Assembly: GCA_964463325.1 (NCBI GenBank)
Contig: CAYXBY010000002.1
Span: 1-60,327 of the forward strand
DNA length: 60,327 nucleotides
Source of the DNA: UMGS1002 sp964463325
GTDB lineage: Bacteria > Bacillota > Clostridia > Oscillospirales > CAG-272
Direction: 5' to 3'
Part shown: positions 1-8,552 of the stretch, piece by piece
Layout: each line of letters begins with the position of its first letter
Position numbering within the stretch: position 1 is the first letter of the stretch
Position numbers and translations under genes: made by a program
The notes under the pieces: generated by a model
What the model was told of the DNA's origin: nothing
Database searches by the model: none
What the model saw: only the letters and a program-made list of their open reading frames with translations

Positions 1-1310
1 GCCCCTACGGCTACGCCATCTGGGAGAATATCCAGCACGATCTGGACGCGAGATTCAAGCGCCTGGGGCATGAGAATGTCTACATGCCCATGTTTATTCC
101 CGAGTCGCTACTGCAAAAGGAAAAGGATCACGTCGAGGGCTTCGCGCCCGAGTGCGCGGTGGTGACGGTCGGCGGTCAGACGACGCTGGCTGAGCGGCTG
201 ATAGTCCGTCCTACGTCGGAGACGCTGTTCTGCGAGCATTACAAAAATATAATTCATTCCTACCGCGACCTGCCCAAGCTGTACAACCAGTGGTGCAATG
301 TTGTGCGTTGGGAAAAGACCACGCGCCCCTTCCTGCGCACCTCGGAATTTTTGTGGCAGGAGGGTCACACCATGCACGAAACCGAGGAGGAGGCTCGCGA
401 GGAGACGCTGCGCATGCTCCAGTGCTATGAGGACTTTTACCGTGAGTCGCTGGCCATCCCGGCGGTCGTTGGCCGCAAGACCGAGAAGGAAAAGTTCGCC
501 GGCGCCATGGAGACCTACACCATCGAGCCCATGATGCACAACGGCGTTGCGCTTCAGGGCGGCACCTCGCACTATTTCGGTGACGGCTTCGCCCGCGCCT
601 TTGACATTACCTATACCGACCGTGAGAACAAGGTCAAGTACCCGCATCAGACCTCGTGGGGCGTGTCGACGCGCATGATCGGCGCCATCATCATGACGCA
701 CGGCGACGACAACGGCCTTATTCTGCCGCCCGCAGTTGCGCCCATACAGCTGGCGATCATTCCTATTGCGCAGCATAAGGAGGGCGTTCTTGAGGCCGCA
801 GGTGCGCTGCGTGACCGCCTCAAGGACAGCTTCCGCGTCAAGCTGGACGACAGCGATTATTCGACAGGCTGGAAGTTTGCGCAGTATGAGATGAAGGGTG
901 TTCCGCTGCGTCTTGAGCTGGGGCCGCGTGATATTGAGGCCAATTCCTGCGTGCTGGTCAGCCGCGTGACGCGCGAAAAGACGGTCGTTTCGTTGGATAA
1001 CATCGAGCAGGCTGTCACTGAGGCGCTGGCGCGGGTCCACGACGAGCTTTACGCACGTGCGCTTGACAATCTGCATGCCCGCACGCATGATGCTCACAGC
1101 TATGAGGAATTTTTGGACATTGCCGAGAAGCAGTCCGGCTTTATCCGCGCCATGTGGTGCGGCGACGAGGCCTGCGAGGACAAGCTCAAGGACGTCACCG
1201 GCGGCGTCAAGTCGCGTTGTATTCCCTTTGAGGAGGAGCATATCGGCGACACCTGCGTTTGCTGCGGCAAGCCGGCAAAGCATATGGTGGTCTGGGGCAG
1301 ACAGTATTGA
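1..1310 (+). CDS. proS: Prolyl-tRNA synthetase, archaeal/eukaryote-like type (5' end outside window)
   Basis: Class II aminoacyl-tRNA synthetase that charges tRNA-Pro in the cytoplasm. The frame is open from base 3, so about 435 residues are visible and roughly 40 N-terminal residues are missing relative to the usual length of about 475-480. Visible marks are an N-terminal PYGYAIWENIQ stretch, class II motif 2 (LRTSEFLWQEGHT), the GGTSHYFGDGFARAFDI block and motif 3 (GVSTRMIGAI). A C-terminal zinc-type domain has Cys pairs (CGDEAC, CVCCG), and the protein ends in a Tyr, as is typical of the archaeal-like ProRS class rather than the long bacterial class with an editing insertion. The SEDS gene follows 48 bases later on the same strand. 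Confidence 0.95.
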   Translation, partial: PYGYAIWENIQHDLDARFKRLGHENVYMPMFIPESLLQKEKDHVEGFAPECAVVTVGGQTTLAERLIVRPTSETLFCEHYKNIIHSYRDLPKLYNQWCNVVRWEKTTRPFLRTSEFLWQEGHTMHETEEEAREETLRMLQCYEDFYRESLAIPAVVGRKTEKEKFAGAMETYTIEPMMHNGVALQGGTSHYFGDGFARAFDITYTDRENKVKYPHQTSWGVSTRMIGAIIMTHGDDNGLILPPAVAPIQLAIIPIAQHKEGVLEAAGALRDRLKDSFRVKLDDSDYSTGWKFAQYEMKGVPLRLELGPRDIEANSCVLVSRVTREKTVVSLDNIEQAVTEALARVHDELYARALDNLHARTHDAHSYEEFLDIAEKQSGFIRAMWCGDEACEDKLKDVTGGVKSRCIPFEEEHIGDTCVCCGKPAKHMVVWGRQY

Positions 1311-1315
1311 GAGAG

Positions 1316-1338
1316 GGTGAAGCGTGCAATGCTTCACC
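1316..1338. repeat. Short perfect hairpin between proS and the SEDS gene
   Basis: GGTGAAGC (1316-1323) pairs perfectly with GCTTCACC (1331-1338) around a 7-base loop. There is no T-tract after it, so it is a poor intrinsic terminator. It lies directly before the AGGAGG ribosome binding site of the next gene and may act on mRNA stability or processing, which is inference. Confidence 0.5.
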
Positions 1339-1358
1339 AATCCAAAAGGAGGTCGTCA

Positions 1359-2489
1359 GTGAGACGGATCCGTGATATAATACGCGAGCTTGTCGGTAAC
1401 ATCCGGCGCATGGATCTCGCGCTGCTGGCCGCCACTACGGCGCTGTCATTGGCCAGCGTCATGACGCTGGTAGGCGGATATTCGTCATTCGGCGCAAAAA
1501 GGATAGTCATGCAGCTGGGCGCGAGCGTCGTTGGCTTTGTGTTCATGCTGCTGATCGCGTCGGTGGACTACCGCGTGATCGCGCAAAAGCTTGGTCCATT
1601 CATTTACGGCGCGTCGCTGCTATTGCTGGCGGTCACGCTGATCTTCGGCACCAGCGAGGGCGAAAATAAAAGCTGGCTCTACCTGCCGCTCATCCCGTTC
1701 GGAATACAGCCGTCGGAATTCATCAAGGCGTCGCTGCTGCTGACGTTTTCGTACCACCTTTACCGCGTCCGCGAGCGGCTGGATCGACCTCTGGTGTTGC
1801 TCGGCCTGCTGGTGCACGCCGGGGGGTACATCGGACTTATATTGCTGTCGGGCGACCTCGGCGTTGCGCTGGTATATGTCGGCATCTGCGCCGTTATGCT
1901 GTTTTGCGCGGGACTGTCAATATGGTATTTTGTCGGCGGCGTCGGACTTGTCGGTTTAGCGGCGCCCGTCGGCTGGCGACTGCTGCGCGAGGATCAGCGG
2001 GCACGGATACTGGTCGGATTTAACCCGGACATCGACCCGCTCGGCAAGGGCTTTCAGCCCATCAAGAGCCGTTCGTCCATCGCAAACGGCGGCTTTTTGG
2101 GGCGCGGCATGTTTGGCGGAAGCGTCTACAAAACCTACGCGGCATCGCATACCGACTTCATTTTCGGCACTTTTTGCGAGAAATTCGGCATGATCGGGGC
2201 TTTTTTGGTGATCGGACTGCTGGTTTTCATCGTTCTGCGTGTGCTCAAGCTGGCGCGTGCCAGCCGTGGCGACTGCGGAACGTATATCTGCGCCGGCTTC
2301 ATCGGTATGATAGTGGTGCAGTCTGTCGAGAATATTGGGATGTGCCTTGGCATGCTGCCGGTCGTTGGTATAACGCTGCCGTATATGAGCTACGGCGGCT
2401 CGTCAGTGCTGGCGATATACATCATCACCGGCGTCGTGCAGAGCGTGGCGGTGCACCGAAACCGTTATCGTATAGCAGACAAATATTGA
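1359..2489 (+). CDS. SEDS-family peptidoglycan glycosyltransferase (RodA/FtsW/SpoVE)
   Basis: Polytopic membrane protein of the SEDS family, which polymerises lipid II into glycan strands together with a class B PBP. The start is taken as GTG 1359 (376 aa) because AGGAGG lies 6 bases upstream; an in-frame GTG at 1317 lacks such a site. About ten hydrophobic helices are visible. Family marks are the GIQPSEFIK motif near residue 117, the KGFQPIKSRSSIANGG block, SHTDFIF (the conserved Asp of the external loop) and the C-terminal PYMSYGGSS. The short cytosolic N-terminus resembles RodA more than FtsW, but no shape-gene neighbours (mreBCD, pbp2) are here, so the elongation, division or sporulation role is not decided. 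Confidence 0.9.
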   Translation: MRRIRDIIRELVGNIRRMDLALLAATTALSLASVMTLVGGYSSFGAKRIVMQLGASVVGFVFMLLIASVDYRVIAQKLGPFIYGASLLLLAVTLIFGTSEGENKSWLYLPLIPFGIQPSEFIKASLLLTFSYHLYRVRERLDRPLVLLGLLVHAGGYIGLILLSGDLGVALVYVGICAVMLFCAGLSIWYFVGGVGLVGLAAPVGWRLLREDQRARILVGFNPDIDPLGKGFQPIKSRSSIANGGFLGRGMFGGSVYKTYAASHTDFIFGTFCEKFGMIGAFLVIGLLVFIVLRVLKLARASRGDCGTYICAGFIGMIVVQSVENIGMCLGMLPVVGITLPYMSYGGSSVLAIYIITGVVQSVAVHRNRYRIADKY

Positions 2490-2517
2490 TGTCACATTTA
2501 CATTTGTTGGAGATATT

Positions 2518-3267
2518 ATGATCACAGATTGCTATGACGGCGTCACCGAGCCTATGCTATCACTGAGGGATTTTTACGGCGAGCCGGGACATATGGTCGA
2601 CAGATGCCTCATCATTTTTTCGGATAAGATTCTTAAGCATCTGCTCGACAGCTTCCCCTGTGAGTGCATCGGTCGTATCGGTTCCTGCAATGGCTCACGC
2701 GAGATATACAAAATGAATTATAAGGGCACAGAGCTGGCGTTTTATATGACCATGATCGGCTCCGCGCTGGCGGGCTCGTTCTGTGAGGAGGCGGCCTGGA
2801 TAACCGGAGCGCGGCGGTTTGTCATGTTCGGCTCCTGTGGCAGCCTTGACGGCGAGACGACGCGTGGACGCTTCGTTGTGCCGACCGAGAGCTATCGCGG
2901 CGATGGCCTGTCCTATTATTACGCGCCGCCGGCCGATTATATCCGCATCAAAAACAGCGCCTTGGTGGCGCGTGTGCTGGGGCAGCTGGGCGCTCCCTTT
3001 GTCGAAGGGCGAGTCTGGACGACCGAGAGCATGGCGCGCGAGACGCGCGGTCTGGTCGCGCAGCGGCGCAGCGAAGGCTGCATCGCGGTCGAGATGGAGC
3101 TGGCTGGCGTGCAGGCGGTCTGTGACTTCAACGGCTTTGAGCTGTATGATTTTCTTGAGGCCGGCGACGTGCTGAGTGACAGCGGCTACGAGGTCGCGGG
3201 GCTGGCCGGCGCCAATCATGACCTGGCCAAGCTTTATCTCGCGCTCGAGCTGGCGCGGCAGATATAG
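2518..3267 (+). CDS. Nucleoside phosphorylase-family protein (PNP/UDP/MTAN fold)
   Basis: 249 aa, likely cytoplasmic. The central GSCGSLDGETTRGRFVVP segment and the late CIAVEMELAGVQAV segment match the phosphate/ribose-binding and purine-site blocks of the PNP_UDP_1 family, which cleaves nucleosides with phosphate (phosphorylase) or water (nucleosidase). WTTESMARET corresponds to the TDAFYRET-like block of uridine and purine phosphorylases. Which base it prefers cannot be read from the sequence. The start ATG 2518 follows TTGGAG. It lies 28 bases after the SEDS gene, probably in the same transcript, with no obvious functional link. Confidence 0.8.
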   Translation: MITDCYDGVTEPMLSLRDFYGEPGHMVDRCLIIFSDKILKHLLDSFPCECIGRIGSCNGSREIYKMNYKGTELAFYMTMIGSALAGSFCEEAAWITGARRFVMFGSCGSLDGETTRGRFVVPTESYRGDGLSYYYAPPADYIRIKNSALVARVLGQLGAPFVEGRVWTTESMARETRGLVAQRRSEGCIAVEMELAGVQAVCDFNGFELYDFLEAGDVLSDSGYEVAGLAGANHDLAKLYLALELARQI

Positions 3268-3303
3268 CTCGAGTATATTTTGCGTTTGTGCGGTAATAAA
3301 CCG

Positions 3304-3350
3304 CCTCCCCTGCGAATATATTGCACTGAAAGCGATATACGCAGGGGAGG
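3304..3350 (+). promoter_or_regulatory. Hairpin with the ribosome binding site of the DUF4830 gene in its 3' arm
   Basis: CCTCCCCTGCG (3304-3314) is the exact reverse complement of CGCAGGGGAGG (3340-3350), an 11-bp GC-rich stem around a 25-base loop. The 3' arm is the only good ribosome binding site for ATG 3361 (10 bases downstream), so folding would hide it. TTTT follows the stem, so it could also work as a weak terminator for the upstream gene. It resembles a translational on/off hairpin; the inducing signal is unknown. Confidence 0.6.
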
Positions 3351-3360
3351 TTTTCTACAT

Positions 3361-3864
3361 ATGTTTATTTATTCTGTGCGCGCGGGGACATTAAAATTTG
3401 TCGGCGTGGTATGCGTGGCGCTGGTGGCGCTGATAACGCTGCTGGCATTTATGCCGACCATCAGCGGGCTGGACAGCAGCGGCAGCGCCTGGAGCGCCGG
3501 TACGGCGGCATCGGGCAAGCAGAGCGTGCGCTATGACAAGGTCAAGGATGCTGAAGATGTAGCGCAGTTTCTGGCGCAGTTTGGCTGGGAGGTCAAGGCA
3601 CAGCCGCTTGAGGTGCAGGAGGTGACCATACCGTCCGAATTTGACCGCGTTTTTGCCAGCTACAACGAGCTGCAAAAGCAGCAGGGGCTGGATCTGACGC
3701 GCTACCGCCGCAAAAAGGCGACGCGCTACACCATGGAGGTCACGAATTACAGCGGCCACGAGGGCAGGGTGCTGGCAAATGTGATAGTTTACCGGAGCAG
3801 AGTGATCGGCGGGGACATCTGCTCGGCGGACATGACGGGGTTTATTCAGGGCTTTGACGATTAA
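3361..3864 (+). CDS. DUF4830 domain protein, membrane-anchored
   Basis: 167 aa from ATG 3361, chosen because the GGGGAGG site lies 10 bases upstream. An N-terminal hydrophobic helix (about residues 10-35) looks like a signal anchor and is followed by an extracytoplasmic domain. The segment from about residue 60 (DVAQFLAQFGWEV) through the LQKQQGLDLTRYRRK region to the C-terminal IGGDICSADMTGFIQ block matches my memory of the DUF4830 family, found mainly in Clostridia. No catalytic function is known for it. It is the last gene of the rightward block before a bidirectional terminator. Confidence 0.7.
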   Translation: MFIYSVRAGTLKFVGVVCVALVALITLLAFMPTISGLDSSGSAWSAGTAASGKQSVRYDKVKDAEDVAQFLAQFGWEVKAQPLEVQEVTIPSEFDRVFASYNELQKQQGLDLTRYRRKKATRYTMEVTNYSGHEGRVLANVIVYRSRVIGGDICSADMTGFIQGFDD

Positions 3865-3884
3865 GCTGCTGACATCAAAATAAT

Positions 3885-3910
3885 GCCGGGGGACACATGC
3901 GTCCCCCGGC
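3885..3910. terminator. Bidirectional intrinsic terminator between DUF4830 gene and icd
   Basis: GCCGGGGGAC (3885-3894) pairs perfectly with GTCCCCCGGC (3901-3910) over a 6-base loop. TTGTGCTTT follows on the plus strand and ATTATTTTG on the minus strand. It lies between two convergent genes. Confidence 0.85.
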
Positions 3911-3917
3911 TTGTGCT

Positions 3918-5123
3918 TTACAGCTTTATTCTATCTTTGACTGCGGCGAGAAATTCCACCGTGTTGACCCTGCGCGCCTCGGTACCGGGCGTTACGAGAC
4001 CGACCAAGTCGCCGGTCATGGTGCCACCCTCAATGGTGTCGAGCACGGCACGCTCGAGAACGTCAGCGTAGTGACACAGCTCCGGCAGGTCGTCCAGCTC
4101 GCCGCGCTTTCGCAGAGCGCCGCTCCAGGCGAAAATGGTGGCCGTGGGGTTGGAGGAGGGCTGCTCGCCCTTGAGATAACGGTAATAATGCCGCGTGATG
4201 GTGCCGTGTGCGGCCTCATATTCAAAGTTTCCGTCCGGTGAGACCAGCACCGAGGTCATCATGGCGAGCGAGCCAAAGGCGGTTGATACCATGTCGCTCA
4301 TGACGTCGCCGTCATAATTCTTGAGTGCCCAAATGAAGCCGCCGCGCGAACGAATAACACGTGCTACGGCGTCGTCGATCAGCGTGTAAAAATATGTGAT
4401 GCCAAGCTGCTCAAAGGTTTCGCAATATTCGTTTTGATATAACTCTTCAAATATCAGCTTGAAGGTCTGATCGTACTTTTTGGAGATGGTGTCCTTGGTT
4501 GAGAACCACAGATCCTGCCGTGTGGCAATGGCGTATTTAAAGCAGGAGTGCGCGAATGCACGGATGGAATCATCCTTGTTGTACATGCCCTGCAGCACGC
4601 CGGCACCGTCAAAATCAAATATTGGCAGGCGGGTGACGCTGCCGTCCTTGGCGGTTACCACCAGCTCAGCGCTGCCGCCCTCGGTCAGACGCAGCTCACC
4701 GGCGCGGTAGACGTCGCCATAGGCGTGCCGCGCGATGGTGATGGGCGCCTCCCAGGTCTTGACCACCGGCTTTATGTTGCTGACTGTGATGGGGGCACGA
4801 AAAACAGTGCCATCCAGCACGGCGCGGATGGTGGCGTTGGGGCTTTTCCACATTTCGTGCAGCCCATATTCCTCGACGCGCTGCGCGTTGGGTGTGATGG
4901 TCGCGCATTTGACTGCCACACCGTATTTTTTGGCTGCATTTGCCGAGTCGACCGTGACCTGATCCGACGTCGCGTCACGATTGGGCAGTGAAAGGTCGTA
5001 ATATTCTGTTTTGAGGTCGACGAATGGCAATATCAGCTCGTCCTTTATCTGCTGCCAGATGATGCGGGTCATTTCGTCGCCGTCCATTTCGACCAGCGGC
5101 GTTTTCATTTGAATTTTGCTCAT
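3918..5123 (-). CDS. icd: NADP-dependent isocitrate dehydrogenase (eukaryote-like homodimeric type)
   Basis: 401 aa; oxidative decarboxylation of isocitrate to 2-oxoglutarate with NADPH formation. The N-terminus (KIQMKTPLVEMDGDEMTRIIW) and the WKSPNATIRAVLDGTVFRAPI block are typical of the IDH class shared with eukaryotic cytosolic IDH. EAAHGTITRHYY and the NPTATIFAWSGAL block near the C-terminus fit the cofactor-binding region. The start is ATG 5123 (MSKIQ), preceded by GGAG 8 bases upstream; its ATG overlaps the aconitase TGA (ATGA), which implies translational coupling. With aconitase it forms the first oxidative TCA steps; in anaerobes this mainly supplies glutamate carbon and NADPH. No citrate synthase gene is in view. 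Confidence 0.95.
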   Translation of the reverse strand: MSKIQMKTPLVEMDGDEMTRIIWQQIKDELILPFVDLKTEYYDLSLPNRDATSDQVTVDSANAAKKYGVAVKCATITPNAQRVEEYGLHEMWKSPNATIRAVLDGTVFRAPITVSNIKPVVKTWEAPITIARHAYGDVYRAGELRLTEGGSAELVVTAKDGSVTRLPIFDFDGAGVLQGMYNKDDSIRAFAHSCFKYAIATRQDLWFSTKDTISKKYDQTFKLIFEELYQNEYCETFEQLGITYFYTLIDDAVARVIRSRGGFIWALKNYDGDVMSDMVSTAFGSLAMMTSVLVSPDGNFEYEAAHGTITRHYYRYLKGEQPSSNPTATIFAWSGALRKRGELDDLPELCHYADVLERAVLDTIEGGTMTGDLVGLVTPGTEARRVNTVEFLAAVKDRIKL

Positions 5124-7369
5124 TGTACTGTCTCCATTGCTTTTTTGCAGTGATTCATGAGGCATCCGTCAAGGACTATCTGCCGTTCCTCATCGGTGAG
5201 GCCGTTTATGTGCAGCGTCAGCGGCGCGGATGTGCCGTCTGAACGTAGCAGCACTGCCTCAAAGCGCTGCTCGCCCGCAGCCAGCAGACGGCGCACATCT
5301 GGGACAAAGACATAGTCGCCGACCTCGCCCTCAAAGGCTGTATTTTCGTCCAGTGTGAAGGGAAGTATGCCCCAGTTGATGCAGTTGGAGCGATAGCGCT
5401 TGGTTGCGAAGGCATGACAGATGTTGGCCAGGCCGCCCAGCACCTTTTGGCAGGACGCTGCCTGCTCACGCGCGGAGCCGTCGCCGGGCGAGTTGGCGTA
5501 GACGCAGGAGCCGGTCTGCGTGATGGGCAGCAGCAGGTCTGCGTCGCCGACGCGGCTTAGCAGCTGACGCAGCTGCTCGGGAGCGTCGCCGGCACGGCGT
5601 GCGGCCTCGAGCGCCTGAGCCGCCTCAGCGCGGCCGACGTATTCAGGTACACGGCGCGACAGCGTCAGCTTGGACAGACGGATGGGGTTGGAGCGGTAGG
5701 AGGACGACTCTCCCGAGGGAATGAGCTCGTCCGTAGTAGTGACGGGATCGTGAATGACGGCCGCCAGCTCGACCAACAGGTGCTCACCCAGCTCCTGCTG
5801 CTCCGGCCAGTCGGTGATATTGGGGCCGAGAATCAGCTCGGTCTCGGGCTCAGCGTGGCCAAAGCCGTAATAGACGCGGCGCTCGTAGGGGGAGCGGTCG
5901 AAATGGTAGGTGTGGTGCGGGATATCGTAATCTATGTCGGTGGCGGGCGTGATGGCGCCGCCCATGAGAGCGGTGGCGGCGATGCTGCGCGCGTCCATGA
6001 GCGCGACGCCGGCCAGCTGTCCCTCGCCAGGCTTGGATCCCTCGCGGTTAGGGAAATTGCGGGTGGTGTGTCGGATGGACAGGCCATTGTTGGCAGGCAC
6101 GTCGCCGGCGCCGAAGCAGGGGCCGCAGAAGGAGGGCTTTATGACCGCTCCAGCCTCGAGCAGCTGTGAGGTAACGCCGATCCGTGTCAGCTCAAGCGAT
6201 ACCGGTACGCTGGTGGGGTAGACGGACAGCGAAAACGCGCCGTTGGAGGTGCCGCCGCAGCTGAGTATGGCCGCCGCCTCATCGATACTGTCGAACATGC
6301 CGCCGGCGCAGCCTGCGATAATGCCCTGATCGGCGTACACACGACCGCCGCGCAGCTTGGAGCGCAGCTCGAGGTGATGCCCCGGGAACAGCTCCGCCGC
6401 CTTTTTCTCAACACCGGCCAAAATATCGTCGGCGTTTTGTGTGAATTCGCGGATAGTGTAGGCGTTGGAGGGGTGGAAGGGAAGCGCTATCATGGGCTCA
6501 AGCGCGGACAGGTCGAGCTCTATCCAGCGGTCGTAATAGGCGACGTCGGCGGGCTTTAGCTCATGGTACGCCTCGGGACGGCCATGAATGGCATAATAAT
6601 CCTTTATAGTGGTGTCTGTCTGCCAGATGGAGGACAGGCACTTGGTCTCGGTGGTCATGACGTCGATGCCGTTGCGGAAATCCGCTGGCAGATGCTCAAG
6701 CCCGGGGCCGGTGAACTCCAGCACGCGGTTTTTGACAAAGTCCGATTCAAACACTGCCTTGACCAGCGCGATAGCGGCATCGTGCGGGCCGACGCCGCGC
6801 CGCGGCTTGCCGGTGAGGTATACCAGCACCACCTCGGGGTAGCTTATGTCATAGGTCGAGCGCAGCAGCTGCTTGACCAGCTCAGGGCCTCCCTCGCCGA
6901 CGCCCATGGTGCCCAGCGCGCCGTAGCGCGTATGCGAGTCGGAGCCGAGGATCATTTTGCCACAGCCGGTCAGCTCCTCGCGGGCGTAGGAATGTATGAC
7001 GCTTTGGTTGGCGGGGACGTATATTCCGCCGTATTTGTGCGCGGCGGACAGGCCGAATACGTGGTCATCCTCATTTATCGTGCCACCGACGGCGCAGAGC
7101 GAATTGTGGCAGTTAGTCAGCGCGTAGGGCAGTGGAAATTCCTTCATGCCGGAGGCGCGAGCGGTCTGGATTATGCCGACATAGGTGATGTCGTGCGATA
7201 CCATGGCATCAAAGCTGATGCGCAGTGTATCGGGCTCGGCTGAGCGGTTGTGTGACTGAAGCACGGAGTAGGCGATGGTGCCGCATTTGGCCTCATCGAC
7301 GGGGACGGCGCAGTCGGAGACGGGGATGCCGCGAACCAAATATGTGCCGTTTGGGTGCAGAGTTATCAT
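5120..7369 (-). CDS. Aconitate hydratase (4Fe-4S)
   Basis: 749 aa; interconverts citrate and isocitrate. The three cluster Cys are visible at C354 (IAGC) and C415/C418 (CGPC), close to the 358/421/424 positions of mitochondrial aconitase. SDSHTRYGALGTMGVGEGG in the N-terminal third and NFPNREGSKPGEGQLAG after the Cys pair are classic aconitase motifs. A swivelling C-terminal domain carries RYRSNCINWGILPF. The length fits the mitochondrial-like class rather than the roughly 900-aa AcnA. The start ATG 7369 has GAAAGGAC upstream. It is the first gene of a two-gene operon with icd, driven by a well-formed promoter. Confidence 0.92.
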   Translation of the reverse strand: MITLHPNGTYLVRGIPVSDCAVPVDEAKCGTIAYSVLQSHNRSAEPDTLRISFDAMVSHDITYVGIIQTARASGMKEFPLPYALTNCHNSLCAVGGTINEDDHVFGLSAAHKYGGIYVPANQSVIHSYAREELTGCGKMILGSDSHTRYGALGTMGVGEGGPELVKQLLRSTYDISYPEVVLVYLTGKPRRGVGPHDAAIALVKAVFESDFVKNRVLEFTGPGLEHLPADFRNGIDVMTTETKCLSSIWQTDTTIKDYYAIHGRPEAYHELKPADVAYYDRWIELDLSALEPMIALPFHPSNAYTIREFTQNADDILAGVEKKAAELFPGHHLELRSKLRGGRVYADQGIIAGCAGGMFDSIDEAAAILSCGGTSNGAFSLSVYPTSVPVSLELTRIGVTSQLLEAGAVIKPSFCGPCFGAGDVPANNGLSIRHTTRNFPNREGSKPGEGQLAGVALMDARSIAATALMGGAITPATDIDYDIPHHTYHFDRSPYERRVYYGFGHAEPETELILGPNITDWPEQQELGEHLLVELAAVIHDPVTTTDELIPSGESSSYRSNPIRLSKLTLSRRVPEYVGRAEAAQALEAARRAGDAPEQLRQLLSRVGDADLLLPITQTGSCVYANSPGDGSAREQAASCQKVLGGLANICHAFATKRYRSNCINWGILPFTLDENTAFEGEVGDYVFVPDVRRLLAAGEQRFEAVLLRSDGTSAPLTLHINGLTDEERQIVLDGCLMNHCKKAMETVQ

Positions 7370-7433
7370 TATTTTTGTCCTTTCAGGGGAATACTTTTTT
7401 GGGAGAAGCGTGGGTGTTGGGCAACTCTTTAAT

Positions 7434-7462
7434 ATTTTAGCATGTTAGCAGATGAAAGTCAA
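7434..7462 (-). promoter_or_regulatory. Sigma-A promoter for acn-icd
   Basis: Read on the minus strand: -35 TTGACT (7457-7462), 17-base spacer, -10 TAAAAT (7434-7439). The predicted transcript start lies about 55-60 bases upstream of the aconitase ATG. It is back to back with the plus-strand promoter at 7506. Confidence 0.8.
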
Positions 7463-7505
7463 TATCCAAAAACCATTTTTGCGCGTGATAACCCATGCTT
7501 TTTTA

Positions 7506-7534
7506 TTGACAAATGCGCAGCTTGATGCTATAAT
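7506..7534 (+). promoter_or_regulatory. Perfect consensus sigma-A promoter for the transglutaminase/Dlt-like operon
   Basis: TTGACA (7506-7511), 17-base spacer, TATAAT (7529-7534). The leader to ATG 7633 is about 90 bases and contains CTGCGCCCCGGCG and GGGCGCCTCGGTGCCCCC segments that could fold, but no recognisable riboswitch. Confidence 0.88.
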
Positions 7535-7632
7535 TAAGTTGAGTATTTCTGCTCTGCGCCCCGGCGTGTGCGGATATGTGCTCAGGGCGCCTCGGTGCCC
7601 CCAAAAGCTGTAGAATGTGTTTGGAGCAGTCC

Positions 7633-8541
7633 ATGAAAAGATATACACTTGAATATAAAATGTCAGCGCTGCTGCTTTTTCTGGAGGCGTGCTTAGCGAT
7701 AGTGCTGACGGCGGCATTTTTGATAATCCCGCCGGCCGAGGCAGCGCTTCCGACAGTGTCCGACACCACGCCGCCCGAGATCATTGGAGCGGGGGACATG
7801 CTGATATACGTCGGCGAGTCGCCGGCCTATCGAAAGGGAATCACGCTGTCGGATGACAGCGGTGCGGATGGTGTTGAGCTGACAGTAGACAGCTCGCGCG
7901 TTGACCTCGCGACGCCGGGACGCTATCCCGTTACCTACACTGCGACCGATCGCGCCGGCAACAGCTCGAGCGTGACAGTCTATTTGACAGTCGAGGTGTA
8001 TTTCCCCGAGGAGGAGCAGCTGAATGCCGCGCTGGATCGCGTCATCGCCTCGATAATCACCGACGGCATGACGACCGAGCAAAAGGTGCGCAGTATTTAC
8101 AGTTATGTGCAGAACCACATCGCCTTTGTCAACACCTCGGACAAGTCGAGCTGGAAGGCGGAGGCTTATCGCGCACTGTTCGTGACGAAAACGGGCGACT
8201 GCTTTAGCTATTTTGCCGCCTCCAAGGCGTTTTTTGAGCGCCTCGGTATTGAAAATCGTGATATTCAGCGTCCGGCCGCGCTTGCCGAGCAGATGCAGCA
8301 GACGCATTACTGGAGCATGGTCAACATCAGCTCAGATACCGCCGCGCCGCAGTGGTATCACTACGATTCCTGCCGCCTGCGCGCCGAATATAACCACAGC
8401 GGCTGTCTTTTGACGGAGCGCCAGATAAACGCCTACAACAAGGTTCGCGAAAATTTCTACGCCTATGATCGCGCCGGCTACCCGACGGTAAGCACTACCA
8501 TCATAACGCCGACGCCCGAGCTTGAGGCGTACTACGACTGA
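7633..8541 (+). CDS. Secreted transglutaminase-like protein with N-terminal Ig-like domain
   Basis: 302 aa from ATG 7633 (TTGGAG 7 bases upstream), giving a clear N-terminal hydrophobic segment (ALLLFLEACLAIVLTAAF) that serves as signal or anchor. Residues of about 50-120 (TPPEIIGAG to SVTVYLTV) form a bacterial Ig/DUF5011-like beta domain. A transglutaminase-core domain follows with a plausible catalytic triad: C190 (TGDCFS), H225 (THYWSM) and D245 (HYDSC). Such domains act as surface proteases or amidases or cross-linkers; the substrate is unknown. It is the first gene of the operon, 11 bases ahead of the adenylating enzyme, so a role at the cell surface together with the acylation genes is inferred. 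Confidence 0.8.
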   Translation: MKRYTLEYKMSALLLFLEACLAIVLTAAFLIIPPAEAALPTVSDTTPPEIIGAGDMLIYVGESPAYRKGITLSDDSGADGVELTVDSSRVDLATPGRYPVTYTATDRAGNSSSVTVYLTVEVYFPEEEQLNAALDRVIASIITDGMTTEQKVRSIYSYVQNHIAFVNTSDKSSWKAEAYRALFVTKTGDCFSYFAASKAFFERLGIENRDIQRPAALAEQMQQTHYWSMVNISSDTAAPQWYHYDSCRLRAEYNHSGCLLTERQINAYNKVRENFYAYDRAGYPTVSTTIITPTPELEAYYD

Positions 8542-8552
8542 GAGGGAGCACA

